A DNA stretch of 64,000 bases from Brasenia schreberi. Lineage: Eukaryota > Streptophyta > Magnoliopsida > Nymphaeales > Cabombaceae. Positions 12,241 to 21,859 of this stretch are shown piece after piece. Every line of letters starts with the position of its first letter. Positions within the stretch are counted from its first letter, which is position 1. The position numbers and the translations under genes were made by a program. The notes beneath the pieces were generated by a model. It worked only from the letters and a program-made list of their open reading frames with translations. It ran no database searches and was not told the DNA's origin. Where the stretch lies: positions 7,258,001 to 7,322,000 of the forward strand of contig JAYKKT010000076.1 in NCBI GenBank assembly GCA_036023115.1. Direction: 5' to 3'.

Positions 12241-14369
12241 GGGTAGTTATACAAGATGGTGTTTTTGGTGAGCAGAAGATCAAATATAAATGGCTTATAA
12301 TTTAAACCGTAGTCTCTTATTTTTATGTTTGAGGGGCGTTACTCGATTTAGGTAAGATCTAGCAACTGTATGTCTGTTAGTTCTTTTTAGTTTTCTGAGT
12401 ACTATGTACATACAAAAGAAAGAAAACTTATGAACTGCAAAACATTTTCGTTTCAGTACTTTGCTTGGAAAGGATTCCTGACAAGAAAGAAAAGAGGTTT
12501 GGTCATTTGTGAAGTTGCTAATCCTTTTCAAATGCCACCTTACCATGTTTGTAGTTGCTGTCATATAACCAGGTTTTACTTGACACAGCACACAAGAAGA
12601 ACATGAAGCTCAGAGGGCCATAGGATTAGTTTATTTTTAGACTCACGTCAAATTTGAGAATTGAACTGATAGAGGCCTATTCCTCGACAAGATAATGATA
12701 GTTATTAAACGAGTGTTAAGATGTTATTACTGTAGTTACTCGAAATCAATTGCTAGCTAGGTTAGGGAATCATTTCTTTCTACAGTAGGGCCTTTCAAGG
12801 AGGTCTCTCAAAGGTGGTCATTAGGGTTACAAAATCCAAATTGCTATAAAACTCAAATAAAAGGTTCCAGATATTTTATCACAGTGCCATCTTTGGATAC
12901 GATGCACAATTGCAGAAGCACCAGAGCTTAAACTTTAAAATAATTGATAGGTGTTTCATTTTAGGCACTCGAAGCTTCTGAGATGCACCTGTGACTGAAC
13001 TTTTGTGAAATTTATGTACTGATCCAAAGTACACTCGGCATCGAGTTGCTGGTGCAGTTTTCCATAACGGGGCAGTACTGAAATTCACAGATTGGATTGT
13101 TCTTGTATTTAAGAGTCGATCATATGTTGGTGAAGTTTCTATCCAACGGTTAAGTCGATCGCCAATTCTATCTCGTTTTGAATCTTCAAGGCTTATCAAT
13201 CAATCATAGACTGAGATACTGGAGCCATGGTACTAAGGATGTTGACTTGAACTCCATTACACCACTATAGTATTTCTTTTTGAAGAAAGCAAACAAAACT
13301 GTTCCCTCTTTGCTGTCAAAGTAGGCGCAGGACGGTACTCAGAAGTTAATCTGTTGCAGGAATAAAGGAACTGAGTCATATGGTCTATAAAAATAAAGCT
13401 AACAAAATCATGTTTATCTATGAGATTTCTTTTCGAAAATAGTTCTCTCCAAGAGTTGTCTCTCCTTATGCTAACAAATAAGGATCTGCAGAAACTTTGT
13501 TAGGGAAAGAGCTTTAACGTACCAAGACAGATTACCCTGCTGTTCAACAATTGTACCATTGAAACTTTCATTAGATAGATGCTCTCATACCACAAACAAA
13601 AGGTTTATTAAGTTGACCCAAATTTCTAATCGAGTTTCTGCTGAACTTTCCCGATCTAGCATGAGTTCACAAGCTTACAGCAGTTTTAAAAATAGCTTAG
13701 GTGTAGAATTCTGCTATTACCTTTAGTTTCAGAAGCCTGTCCTCGAGTTGGATACGGTGCAGCTTACCGTACAAAGTTTTTAGAGAAGACTAGTAAAACT
13801 TTCAACCGTACGTTGAGAGCCATTCATTTTGGGCGGCTAAGATTTGATGGATATATCAGCTGTCAAGTATCAAAGGGTACATTCTTTTTTCAATCTTTTG
13901 TTATTTCGGTGTAATGTTTGGATGACTGCTGCACAACTATCTGTCATAGAGAAGTGTTGTGCCATTTCCATGCTTCACGGGAATGTGAGATGAACTCCCA
14001 AAGGGTATATTGTTCCCATGTGAACTGGATTCTCACTACTGAGAAAACTAAACTCGAACATGTGATCTCGATAGAGTCACGAATATGCAATTGATCTAAA
14101 AAACCATTTTGATGACTGGCAGCAGCCGTTGCATTTGTAAAGGGGGTGTAGATGGTTAGGTGGCGCCGTGTTGTGCATGTATAACACTAGAGCATGATGA
14201 GGCCAGGTTCTACTCACAAGTTGAAGATCATGAGTTGGCTTCAGCTTTCCTATTGTACCAAGAAAGGAAAAGCTTTTAGTTCAAGATCAAAAGGTTATGG
14301 TTAGTCTCATATTGAAGGAGAAGTTTCAACTGAAAGCCTTTAAAGAGAACAGTTAATTATGATAATCTT
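12241..14369. other. Non-coding, no gene recognised
   Basis: A 106-codon minus frame at 12879-13199 and smaller ones show no recognisable motif. Nothing else supportable is seen. Confidence 0.4.
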
Positions 14370-15010
14370 CATACATTCTTGAGGGAACTTCTAATTTATT
14401 CAATGATATTAAATAATCTTATAAGCCAATTGATATTTATCTCTTCTAAAACTTAAATATGAATGTCGTCTGGTCCTAGAAACTTGCTAAATTTCATAAG
14501 TTTAAGAGCCTTTCACTTTGATTCCTCTAAACGTATTGATAGAAATATGATTAATATATGTTATTAAGTTGGTAACCTCTCCCAACCTAATACTAATACT
14601 CATATTTCTAAAAAAGCTTTTGAAAATAGTTTATCTATGTTTCTTGATATATTCCTTTGCTATAAAAACTATTTTATTGTTATTTTTGGTACAACTAACA
14701 TGAGTTAGATCCTTAATTTTTCTTTTTCTAGCCTTAACTTCTCCTATGAATCCTTTCAAACTTTGGCCTTTGCTTCACTAACTGCTTCCTCGCTTATTTC
14801 TTTGCCTTCATACAATCTTCTAGGGTTCGTTATTCTTATCCTTGTCATGCCTATAACATGCTTTCCTCCTTATGTTGTGGTATGTCTCTTTGATTCCTCT
14901 AACTCCTTTTTAGCCACTTTTCTAATATTCATAATTAGGGGTATGCTTCAATCGATTGTGATATTCCAGCACTTAACCACTTTGCAAGAACCTAAAGTCG
15001 AATTACACTT
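14370..15010 (-). pseudogene. RTE-clade LINE copy 2, old coding-region relic
   Basis: Read on the minus strand, broken frames give AEAKAKV..D..EKL..EK-like text (near 14740-14700) and remnants of the inter-domain and N-terminal RT region. A KLMKFSKFLGPDDIHI block near 14500-14455 corresponds to [16 protein letters not shown] in the younger copies, and a NWLIRLFN block matches TWLTRLFN. Divergence from the other copies is high, so this is an older insertion. The 124-codon plus-strand frame at 14763-15137 lies antisense to it and is a shadow. Ends and TSD are not visible. Confidence 0.65.
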
Positions 15011-15173
15011 AAACAACAAACAGCAAAGTAGTCATCCACCGAGCAAATGCCCTTATTCAAGTAAAAGTCGCATCTTACAACAACAGGTTGGTAAAAACTA
15101 TACAAGCTCCAATTTAACCAATTATATCCCTAGATAGTATATAAAGGTATGAAACAATAGAGCAATTGTAATT

Positions 15174-15350
15174 CAGAAAAAGATACTTATAAGCAATTCA
15201 GATGCAGAAAAAGATAATATCTGGTTGTATATAATATCCCAGTTTGGAGTTTTCATATAATATCTGCCCTGGCTGCATCTGCATTAACTAATTTTCCAGA
15301 TTGCTTTTGTGGACAGAAAAAGATACTTATAAGCAATTCAGATGCAGAAA
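15174..15350 (+). repeat. Pair of direct repeats of about 35 bp
   Basis: CAGAAAAAGATACTTATAAG and the following 15 bases occur at about 15174 and again about 141 bp further on at about 15315, immediately left of LINE copy 3. Confidence 0.85.
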
Positions 15351-15368
15351 ACCGTCTACTTGCAAATA

Positions 15369-15519
15369 CAAACAACAACAACAACAACAACAACAACTAA
15401 GCCTTTTCCCATACTAGACGGGGTCAGCTACATAGATTCTTTGTTTCCACAGATCCCTATCGCATGCCATGTTAGCAGTGAACTCACAATAAGCTAGATC
15501 ATTCTTTATTGTCCATCTA
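15369..15519 (-). mobile_element. RTE-clade LINE copy 3, 3'-end fragment with 12-bp TSD
   Basis: A 151-bp insertion starts with an (ACA)n run (the antisense of the (TTG)n tail) and then the conserved 3' terminus AAGCCTTTTCCCATACTAGA. It is flanked by perfect TACTTGCAAATA at 15357-15368 and 15520-15531. The extreme 5' truncation is typical of abortive target-primed reverse transcription. Confidence 0.93.
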
Positions 15520-15531
15520 TACTTGCAAATA

Positions 15532-16368
15532 TTAGAAAGAATATTGTATAATCCTAAGACAAGGTGTGCATAGAGGATTATTGTTATGGTATAGAAGGAA
15601 GAAGAAAACCGCATCTTCTATACCATGATATCCCTAGTCACGTACCAAGCTATTGAAAGAGTTGTGGGGCACTCAGACCTACTTTCCTTGGAAGACAAAG
15701 GCGAAATCTGGTTCTAAAAGTAGCACCATTGCAAAGAGCTCGTCGAGATCTTTTGGAGATATATGTGTATATAGGGTTTTGATCACGGACCGAGGAAACA
15801 TCACTGGTCAAAGTTAAGGTAGTTCCGGTTAACCAAACCAGGTGCAAGTCAAGTGGGTTGGGTTGACTGAACCTAGGTGCAGCCAAGGGTGCAATCTTAA
15901 TGAAACATTTTCCTTTTTCCTTTGACTTTGTTCTAATCGACAATGCATAGAAGGCCCCAAAGCTTTCAAGAAAGAAAAGATAAATGAAATCGTGGCAAGA
16001 ACATACTGATTTTAGAAGTATTGGATGAAAAGAACAAAGATAAATGTCTAACAAAAGAAATCAACAACGATAGGACTTAAATCAATTAAGGATCAAATAC
16101 CTTATATTGTTATACATGTTACCAAGAGACGAAATCTAAAAAAAACGAACAAGAAAGTAACAATGGCTCTTTCAAGTGAAGCATAATTAATGTAAAATAA
16201 TAATGTCAAAAGGTAAATGATATAATCATCTTCATTCTTCATCCAACTCCATTTGACCATCATCTTCATTTTTCTTCCAACTCCATTTGACCTACATGAA
16301 AAGATAAATGATATAATCATTAAAAAGTCAATGAAATTAATAATTGATATAATAGAATAAAATTACTT
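15532..16368. other. Non-coding; one unrecognised 134-codon frame
   Basis: The longest frame, minus strand 15650-16054, starts with a hydrophobic stretch and resembles no family I know. It has no neighbouring exon and no clear promoter. Near 16230-16300 a TCCAACTCCATTTGACC motif is repeated twice. Confidence 0.35.
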
Positions 16369-17116
16369 AATAAAAAATTGGAACTATAGAGAGAAACATT
16401 AGAAAGCAAAGGCCTTCGACTTAGTAGAACAAAGACAAAATATATGGAATGTAAGTTTGATCATTTGGTTACTTCGGAAAACATAAAAATTAAAATTGGC
16501 ACACAGTGCATCCCCAAAAGGAAAGTTTTAAATACCTAGGGTCAATTTTTCATAGTGATGGAAGAATTGATGGAGATGCTACTTATAGAATTAATGGTGG
16601 TTGGTTAAAATGGAGAGGAGAATCTTGTATTCTTTGTGATAAGAAGATATCATTAAAGTTAAAAGGTAAATATTATAGAGCAACAATTAGACCTGCCATA
16701 TTTTATGGTTCTTAGTGTTGGGCAGTTGATCATTAACATGTACAAAAGATGTCTGTGACAGAAATGAAGATGTCGAGATTGATGAGTGGTCATACAAGAA
16801 AAGACCGTATATATAATGAGGTTATTAGAAACAAATTAGGAGTGACACTAATAGAGGATACAATGAGAGAATATTGTTTAAGATGGTTTGGACATATAGA
16901 AAGAAGATCAAAAGAACGTGTAAGAATGTATGAAACTAGATTTTGAAAGTATTAAAAGAGGTAGAGGATGACCAAAAAGTGTTGGAAAAAACAATAAAGA
17001 ATGATCTAGTTTATTGTGAGTTAACGGCTAACATGGCACATGATAGGGCTCTGTGGAAAAATAGGATCTATGTAGCCGACCCCGTCTAGTATGGGAAAGG
17101 CTTAGTTGTTGTTGTC
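16369..17116 (+). mobile_element. RTE-clade LINE copy 4, 5'-truncated
   Basis: It begins at AAAATTGGAACTATAGAG inside the post-catalytic RT region and ends with the family terminus (GTCTAGTATGGGAAAGGCTT, then GTTGTTGTTG). The coding remnant covers the SFKYLGSIFHSDGRIDGDAT and KLKGKYYRATIRPAIFYGS blocks, then SGHTRKDRIYNEVIRNKLGV, with stops and frameshifts. No convincing TSD was found. Confidence 0.9.
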
Positions 17117-17439
17117 TTGAGGAACAATGCAACAATAAACAACCACACAATCAAAGAGCGAAAAACGGTTAAAGGAAGTAGGCATTACACTATAATGATC
17201 AATCAAACTGTGTCAAATGAAAATAGTTGAGTTTGAGTAAAATGTTTAATAATGTTGTTACCAATCAAGTTCAGGTACTTATATTAAAAGATAATTATAA
17301 TATAACAATGGGTCTATGATGTTAAGGCCCAAATTTTGTGTGTGGAAATGAATCTCATTCACATAGATAATCAACATGTTTGTAATAGCATCTAATGGCA
17401 GCAAACTAATGAGTATATAATCTCAAATTCTACGACTCG
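17117..17439. other. Non-coding spacer
   Basis: AT-rich sequence between LINE copy 4 and the start of homology to repeat B; nothing recognised. Confidence 0.4.
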
Positions 17440-17564
17440 TCAAAGCCTATGAACTTCATGATTTTTTTATGAGAGGGACAAAATGGGAACTTCATGTCGA
17501 GAAGATGGGTTAAAATGACACAAAGTTGTGAACCTGTGGGGTTTTGGAAAATCTACTTCAAGAT
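17440..17564 (+). repeat. Repeat A, left arm
   Basis: From CGACTCGTCAAAGCCTATGA to TTCAAGAT this 125-bp piece matches 31955-32089 of repeat B with scattered differences. In B the sequence continues without a break into TTTTTCCTTCGTAATGGTTG. Here it stops at 17564, where 5S rDNA begins, and resumes at 22844. The two arms of A together measure about 2.36 kb, matching B once B's own 854-bp insertion is subtracted. Confidence 0.88.
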
Positions 17565-17620
17565 GCTTGGGCGAGAGTGTACTGAGATGGGTGACCTCTA
17601 GGAAGTCCTCGTGTTGCACC
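17565..17620 (+). pseudogene. 5S rRNA gene copy 1, 3' half only
   Basis: Begins at GCTTGGGCGAGAG directly after repeat A sequence and ends at GTTGCACC followed by TCTTTTTG. The 5' half and box A are missing, so it is a truncated end of the array. Confidence 0.9.
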
Positions 17621-17842
17621 TCTTTTTGCACGCGCGGGCCGGCCCCGCAACTTTATCGGCCGGATGGTCGAGCCGCCCGGGCGCGCGTACGTACACGTCG
17701 ATCCCGGCGCTCCTCGTGTTGCATCCTCCTTTTTGCACTTTCGGCCGGCCCCCCAACTTTATCGGCCGGATGGTCGGGAAAGCCCCTGCACGCGAGGAGG
17801 AAATAAAAACGAGGAGAAAACATGTTAAGCGGGGTATAACGC

Positions 17843-17869
17843 AGTGCGATCATATCCTCGTGTTGCACC
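17843..17869 (+). pseudogene. Mini-5S 1 (5' end fused to 3' end)
   Basis: AGTGCGATCATA is joined to TCCTCGTGTTGCACC and followed by TCTTTTTG. About 90 internal bases, including box A, the intermediate element and box C, are absent. Confidence 0.85.
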
Positions 17870-18002
17870 TCTTTTTGCACGCCCGCTTTGCCCCCGCAAC
17901 TTTCGGCACGGCCCGAGCGGCTTTATCGGCGGATGGTGGAAAACCGCGGCGCACGTACATACACGTGTTGCACCTTGCGCATACACGGATCGCGCGTTAT
18001 TA

Positions 18003-18125
18003 GGTGCGATCGGCATACCGGCACTAATGCCTTAGGATCCCGTATCGAACTCCGCGATTAAGCGTGCTTGAGGCGAGAGTAGTACTAGGATGGGTGACCT
18101 CTACAGGAAGTCCTCGTGTTGCACC
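18003..18125 (+). rRNA. 5S rRNA gene copy 2
   Basis: A full-length-sized 5S (about 123 nt) running from GGTGCGATC to GTTGCACC, followed by the T-run TCTTTTTG, a likely RNA polymerase III terminator. Box A (TTAAGCGTGCTT) and box C (AGGATGGGTGACC) are intact; the intermediate element has one inserted A (GAGGCGAGAG). The 5' third is altered (CGGCATACCGG, TTAGGATCCCG). Product would be the 5S RNA of the large ribosomal subunit, but activity is doubtful. Confidence 0.8.
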
Positions 18126-18369
18126 TCTTTTTGCCCGCGGGGCCGGCCCCACGCATGACTTTATCGGCCGGATGGTGAGGCTTGAAACCCCCGCCGGCGC
18201 GCGTACGAAGCCAGTACAGTCGTCGCGCTCCTCGTGTTGCACCCTCCACTTTTTGCACGCTTCGGCCCGGCCCCCGCAACTTTATCGGCCAGGATGGTGG
18301 CGGAAAACCCCCTGCACCGGAAGGAAATAAAAACAAAAGGAGAAAACATGTTAGCGGGCGTATATACAC

Positions 18370-18398
18370 GTGCGATCGCGCTCACTCGTGTTGCACCT
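18370..18398 (+). pseudogene. Mini-5S 2
   Basis: GTGCGATCG is followed within a few bases by CTCGTGTTGCACCTCC and a T-run. This copy has a slightly altered joint (GCGCTCA in place of ATATC). Confidence 0.7.
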
Positions 18399-18603
18399 CC
18401 TCTTTTGCACGCCCGCACGCGATCAGCATAACTTTCGGCTTCGGAAAGCCCCCGAAGGACTTTTATCGGCGGATGGAGGAGAAACCCCGCCGGCGCACGT
18501 ACATACACGTGTTGCACCTCTCTTTTTGCACGTCGCGATCAGCCGCGGTGGCCGATCATAACTGTCGGCACTAATGCACCGTTGATGGCACCGCTCCCGT
18601 TGT

Positions 18604-18710
18604 GGTGCGATGCATTCCGCCACTACCGCGATCCCAGCGTCCGCATGATTAAGCGTGCTTGGGCGAGTAGTACTAGGATGGGTGACCTCAGGGAAGTCTC
18701 GTGTTGCACC
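18604..18710 (+). pseudogene. 5S rRNA gene copy 3, degenerate
   Basis: GGTGCGATGCATTCCGCCAC replaces the normal 5' part. Box A and box C are recognisable, the intermediate element lacks two bases (GGGCGAGTAG), and the 3' end TCTCGTGTTGCACC is followed by T7. Just upstream (about 18553-18590) an extra 5S 5' segment, GATCATAACTGTCGGCACTA, is present. Confidence 0.75.
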
Positions 18711-18948
18711 TCTTTTTTTGCACGCGCGGGCCGGCCCCACTTAACTTTGCTCGGCCGGATGGTCGAGGAAACCCCCCGCCGGTGCCCCGCGTACAGCATA
18801 CACGTCGGTCAGCGCTCGCTCGTGTTGCGCACCTCCTTTTTGCACTTTCGGCCGGCCCCGCAACTTTATCGGCCGGGATGGTGGAAACCCCCGCACCGAG
18901 AAGGAAATAAAAACAAGCGAGGAGAAAACATGTTGGCGAAGGTATAGC

Positions 18949-18975
18949 AGTGCGATCATATCCTCGTGTTGCACC
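18949..18975 (+). pseudogene. Mini-5S 3
   Basis: AGTGCGATCATA joined to TCCTCGTGTTGCACC, followed by TCTTTTTTG and preceded by GGTATAGC, as in the other miniature copies. Confidence 0.85.
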
Positions 18976-19195
18976 TCTTTTTTGCACGACTTTCGGCCGG
19001 CCCCGTGCCCGCAACTTTATCGGCAGGATGGTCGAGAAACCCGCGGCCGCCGTGCACGCTCTGGCGTTCGGCGCGCTCCCGTTGATAGGTGCGATCATTA
19101 CGGGCTGCACGGGACCCCATCCTCCCGGCGGATGGTGTTCGGGAGAAAACCCGCGAGCCTGCGTACATACACGGTGATCGCGCTCCCCGGTGACG

Positions 19196-19298
19196 AGTGC
19201 GATCTTAGGCCTTAATGCCGGATGATTTCTGCATGATTAAGCGTGCTTGGGAAGTAGTCTCGATGGGTGACCTCTGCAGGAAGTCCACGTGTTGCACC
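19196..19298 (+). pseudogene. 5S rRNA gene copy 4, degenerate
   Basis: Recognised by AGTGCGATC, ATTAAGCGTGCTTGGG and GATGGGTGACCTC, ending GTGTTGCACC. The intermediate element is damaged (GGGAAGTAG) and box C has lost TAG. Not expected to be transcribed accurately. Confidence 0.75.
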
Positions 19299-19518
19299 TC
19301 TTTTTGCACGCGCGGCGGCCCCCATAACTTTATCGGCGGGATGGTCCCGGAAACCCCCCGCCGGCGCGCGTACATACACGTCGTCGCGCTCCTCGTGTTG
19401 CACCTCCTTTTTGCACTTTCGGCCGGCCCCGTGACTTTATCGGCCGGATGGTGAGAAAGCCTTTGGCACCGGAGGAAATAAAAACGAGGAGAAAACATGT
19501 TAGCGGGAGTATAACGAG

Positions 19519-19544
19519 GTGCGATCATATCCTCGTGTTGCACC
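19519..19544 (+). pseudogene. Mini-5S 4
   Basis: GGTGCGATCATA joined directly to TCCTCGTGTTGCACC, then TCTTTTTG. One of the cleanest examples of the deletion joint. Confidence 0.87.
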
Positions 19545-19676
19545 TCTTTTTGCACGCCCACGCCCGGCCCCACGTAACTTTCGGCCCGGCCCCGCATGAC
19601 TTATGCTCGGTCGAATGATGGCAGAGCCGCCGGCCTTGTCGGCGGCCATACAGTTGATCCCGCGCTCCCGTTGTGC

Positions 19677-19714
19677 AGGTGCGATCATACCGGCGGGATG
19701 AACTCGCCGGTTAA
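19677..19714 (+). pseudogene. 5S 5'-half fragment
   Basis: GGTGCGATCATACCGG, then GATGAACTC and CGGTTAAG: the 5' half of a 5S gene with an internal deletion. It ends abruptly in spacer sequence (CCCGTACAACC) about 90 bp before copy 5. Confidence 0.65.
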
Positions 19715-19765
19715 GCCCGTACAACCGGCGCACGTACAGTACACGGTGATCGCGCTCCCGTTGTG

Positions 19766-19862
19766 AGTGCGATCCTTAATCAGGATCCCCGGGAAAGCGA
19801 GTTAAGGCGTGGCAGGCGAGTTGTTTAGGATGGGTGACCTCTCAGAGAATCTCGTGTTGCAC
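19766..19862 (+). pseudogene. 5S rRNA gene copy 5, degenerate
   Basis: AGTGCGATC, then a shortened middle, GTTAAGGCGTGGCAGGCGAG in place of box A and the intermediate element, an intact AGGATGGGTGACCTC, and CTCGTGTTGCAC. The following T-run is reduced to ATTTTG. Confidence 0.7.
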
Positions 19863-20077
19863 TATTTTGCGCGGAGCGGCCCCGCAACTTTATCGGCCGG
19901 ATGGTCGAAACCCCCCGCCGGCGCGCGTACATGCACACGTCGATCGCGCTCCTCGTGTTTGCACCTCCTTTTTGCACTTTCGGCCGGCCCCGCGACTTTA
20001 TCGGCGGGATGGTCGAAGCCCCTTTGCACCGAGGAGGAAATAAAACAAGGAGAAAACATGTTAGCGGGGTATAACGA

Positions 20078-20104
20078 GTGCGATCCATGTCCTCGTGTTG
20101 CACC
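20078..20104 (+). pseudogene. Mini-5S 5
   Basis: AGTGCGATCCATG joined to TCCTCGTGTTGCACC. The joint differs by one base and an indel from the other copies. Confidence 0.82.
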
Positions 20105-20229
20105 TGCTTTTTTTGCACGCCGCGGCCCCGCAACTTTCGGCGGCACGGCCCCGCAACTTTGCTCCCGGCGGATGGTCGGAAACCCCGCCGGCGCACGTAC
20201 ATACACGTTGATCGCGCTCCCCGTTGACA

Positions 20230-20389
20230 GGTGCGATCGCACGGCTTAATGCACCGGTATCCCCGCCCGGCTTGGCCACTAATGCACCTCTTAATTCAGG
20301 ATCCCATCGAACTCCGCGGTTAAGCGTGCTTGGGCGTGAGAGTAGTACTAGGATGGGTGACCTCTGGCAGAATGTCCTCGTGTTGCACC
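20230..20389 (+). pseudogene. 5S rRNA gene copy 6, with internal duplication
   Basis: About 160 nt instead of 120. The segment around CTTAATGCACC/CACTAATGCACC is present twice, giving roughly 40 extra bases in the 5' half. Box A (GTTAAGCGTGCTTGGGCG) and box C are close to normal. The 3' end is GTCCTCGTGTTGCACC. Confidence 0.75.
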
Positions 20390-20617
20390 TCATTTTTTGC
20401 ACGCGCGTGGCCGGCCAGCCAGCATCGGCGTGGGATGGTCGAGAAACCCCCCCGGCGACGCGTACTGGCTACGTCGATCGCGGCTCCTCGTGGTTGCCTC
20501 CTGCTTTTTGCACTTTCGGCCGGCCCCGCAACTTTATCAGTAGGATGGTCGGAAGGAACCCACTTGCACGGAAGGAAATAAAAACGAAAGGAGAAAACAT
20601 GTTAGCGGGGTATAACG

Positions 20618-20643
20618 GTGCGATCATATCCTCGTGTTGCACC
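20618..20643 (+). pseudogene. Mini-5S 6
   Basis: GGTGCGATCATA joined to TCCTCGTGTTGCACC, followed by TCTTTTTTG and preceded by GGGGTATAAC. Confidence 0.87.
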
Positions 20644-20750
20644 TCTTTTTTGCACGCCCGCCGTTATGACTTTCGGCACGGCCCCCATGCTTTATCGGCG
20701 GATGGTGGGCCCGGCGCACGTACATACACGTTGATCGCGCTCCCATTGGC

Positions 20751-20864
20751 AGTGCGATCATACCGGCACTAATGCACGGATCCCCGCCCGAGAACTCCCG
20801 CGTTGAAGCGTGCTTGGGCGAGTAGTACTAGGATGGGTGACCTCTTGGGGCCTCGTGTTGCACC
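20751..20864 (+). rRNA. 5S rRNA gene copy 7
   Basis: About 114 nt and fairly complete: AGTGCGATCATACCGGCACT, AATGCACGGATCC, GAAGCGTGCTTGGGCGAG, TAGTACTAGGATGGGTGACC, ending CTCGTGTTGCACC. Box A has one inserted G and the segment before the 3' end is shortened (TTGGGGCC). A partial copy follows after only about 20 bp. Confidence 0.78.
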
Positions 20865-20886
20865 ACTTTTTTGAGGTCCTCGTGAG

Positions 20887-20960
20887 GAACTCCTCGTTTT
20901 GCGTGGCAGGCGAGAGTAGTACTAGGATGGGTGACACCTCTGGGGAAGCCGTGTTGCACC
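20887..20960 (+). pseudogene. 5S rRNA gene copy 8, 3' half
   Basis: Starts near GGAACTCCTCG and contains GGCGAGAGTAGTACTAGGAT and GGGTGACACCTC, ending GTGTTGCACC. It lies about 95 bp behind copy 7, whereas normal spacing is about 500 bp, so this is a local partial duplication. Confidence 0.78.
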
Positions 20961-21186
20961 TGCTTTTTTGCCGCGCGGGCCAGGCCCCCGCTACTTTATC
21001 GGTCGGATGATTGAGGAAACCCCCGCCGGCGCTGGCGTACATACACGTCGTCGCGCTCCTCGTGTTGCACCTCCTTTTTGCACTTTCGGCCGACCCCCGC
21101 GCAGCTTTATCGGCGGCCAGGATGGTCGGGAAGCCCACGGAGGAAATAAAAGCAACGGGAGAAAACATGTTAGCGGGGTATAACGA

Positions 21187-21213
21187 GGTGCGATCATATC
21201 CTCGTGTTGCACC
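21187..21213 (+). pseudogene. Mini-5S 7
   Basis: GGTGCGATCATA joined to TCCTCGTGTTGCACC, then TCTTTTTG. Confidence 0.87.
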
Positions 21214-21338
21214 TCTTTTTGCACGCCCGCTTTGTCCCCCCAACTTTCGGCCCGGCCGTAACTGCTCCCGCTTTATCGGCGGATGGTCGGAGAACCCGCC
21301 GGCGCACGTACGTACACGTTGATCGCGCTCCCGTTGAC

Positions 21339-21461
21339 GGTGCGATCATACCGGCCTTAATAATGCACGCGGATCCCGCTCGAGAACTCCCGCGGTTAGC
21401 GTGCTTGGGCGAGAGTAATCTTAGGATGGGTGACCTCTGCAGAAGTCCTCGTGTTTGCACC
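21339..21461 (+). rRNA. 5S rRNA gene copy 9
   Basis: About 123 nt: GGTGCGATCATACCGG, TAATGCACGCGGATCC, GAGAACTCC, GTTAGCGTGCTTGGGCGAG, TTAGGATGGGTGACC, GTCCTCGTG, TTTGCACC. Box A lacks one A and the intermediate region reads GAGTAATCTTAGG. The following T-run is TCTTTTG. Confidence 0.78.
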
Positions 21462-21705
21462 TCTTTTGCACGCGCGGGCACCCACTGGCTTTTTTTGTGA
21501 CGCGGCAGGCGCAGCATCGGCGGATGGTCGAAACCCCCGCCGGCGCGCGTACGAAACGCCGTCATCGTCGCGCTCCTCGTGTTGCACCTCCCCTTTTTGC
21601 AGCTTTCGGGCCGGCCCCCGCGACTTTATCGTGGGATGGTCGAAGCCCACTTGCACCGGAGGAAATAAAAACAAGGAGAAAACATGTTAGCGGGGGTATA
21701 ACGGC

Positions 21706-21730
21706 GTGCGATCATATCCTCGTGTTGCAC
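21706..21730 (+). pseudogene. Mini-5S 8
   Basis: GTGCGATCATA joined to TCCTCGTGTTGCAC. The following base context is TGCTTTTTGG, so the T-run is shifted slightly. Confidence 0.83.
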
Positions 21731-21859
21731 TGCTTTTTGGCACGCCCACTGCCCCCGCTGACTTTCGGCCCCGGCCCCGCAGTCTTTATCGGTAGGATGG
21801 TCGAGGAAACCCCGCCCGGCATGCGCGTACGTACACGTTGATCGCGCTCCCGTTGGCCC

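Noticed and set aside
14763..15137. 124-codon plus-strand frame with hydrophobic segments
   Set aside because: It is antisense to LINE copy 2 coding remnants; hydrophobic runs arise from antisense charged codons.
17528..21841. Dozens of overlapping open frames of 60-180 codons on both strands (for example 20224-20772 and 20758-21243)
   Set aside because: They all lie in the GC-rich 5S array, where stop codons are rare. They overlap in several frames, carry no protein motif, and change between near-identical units.
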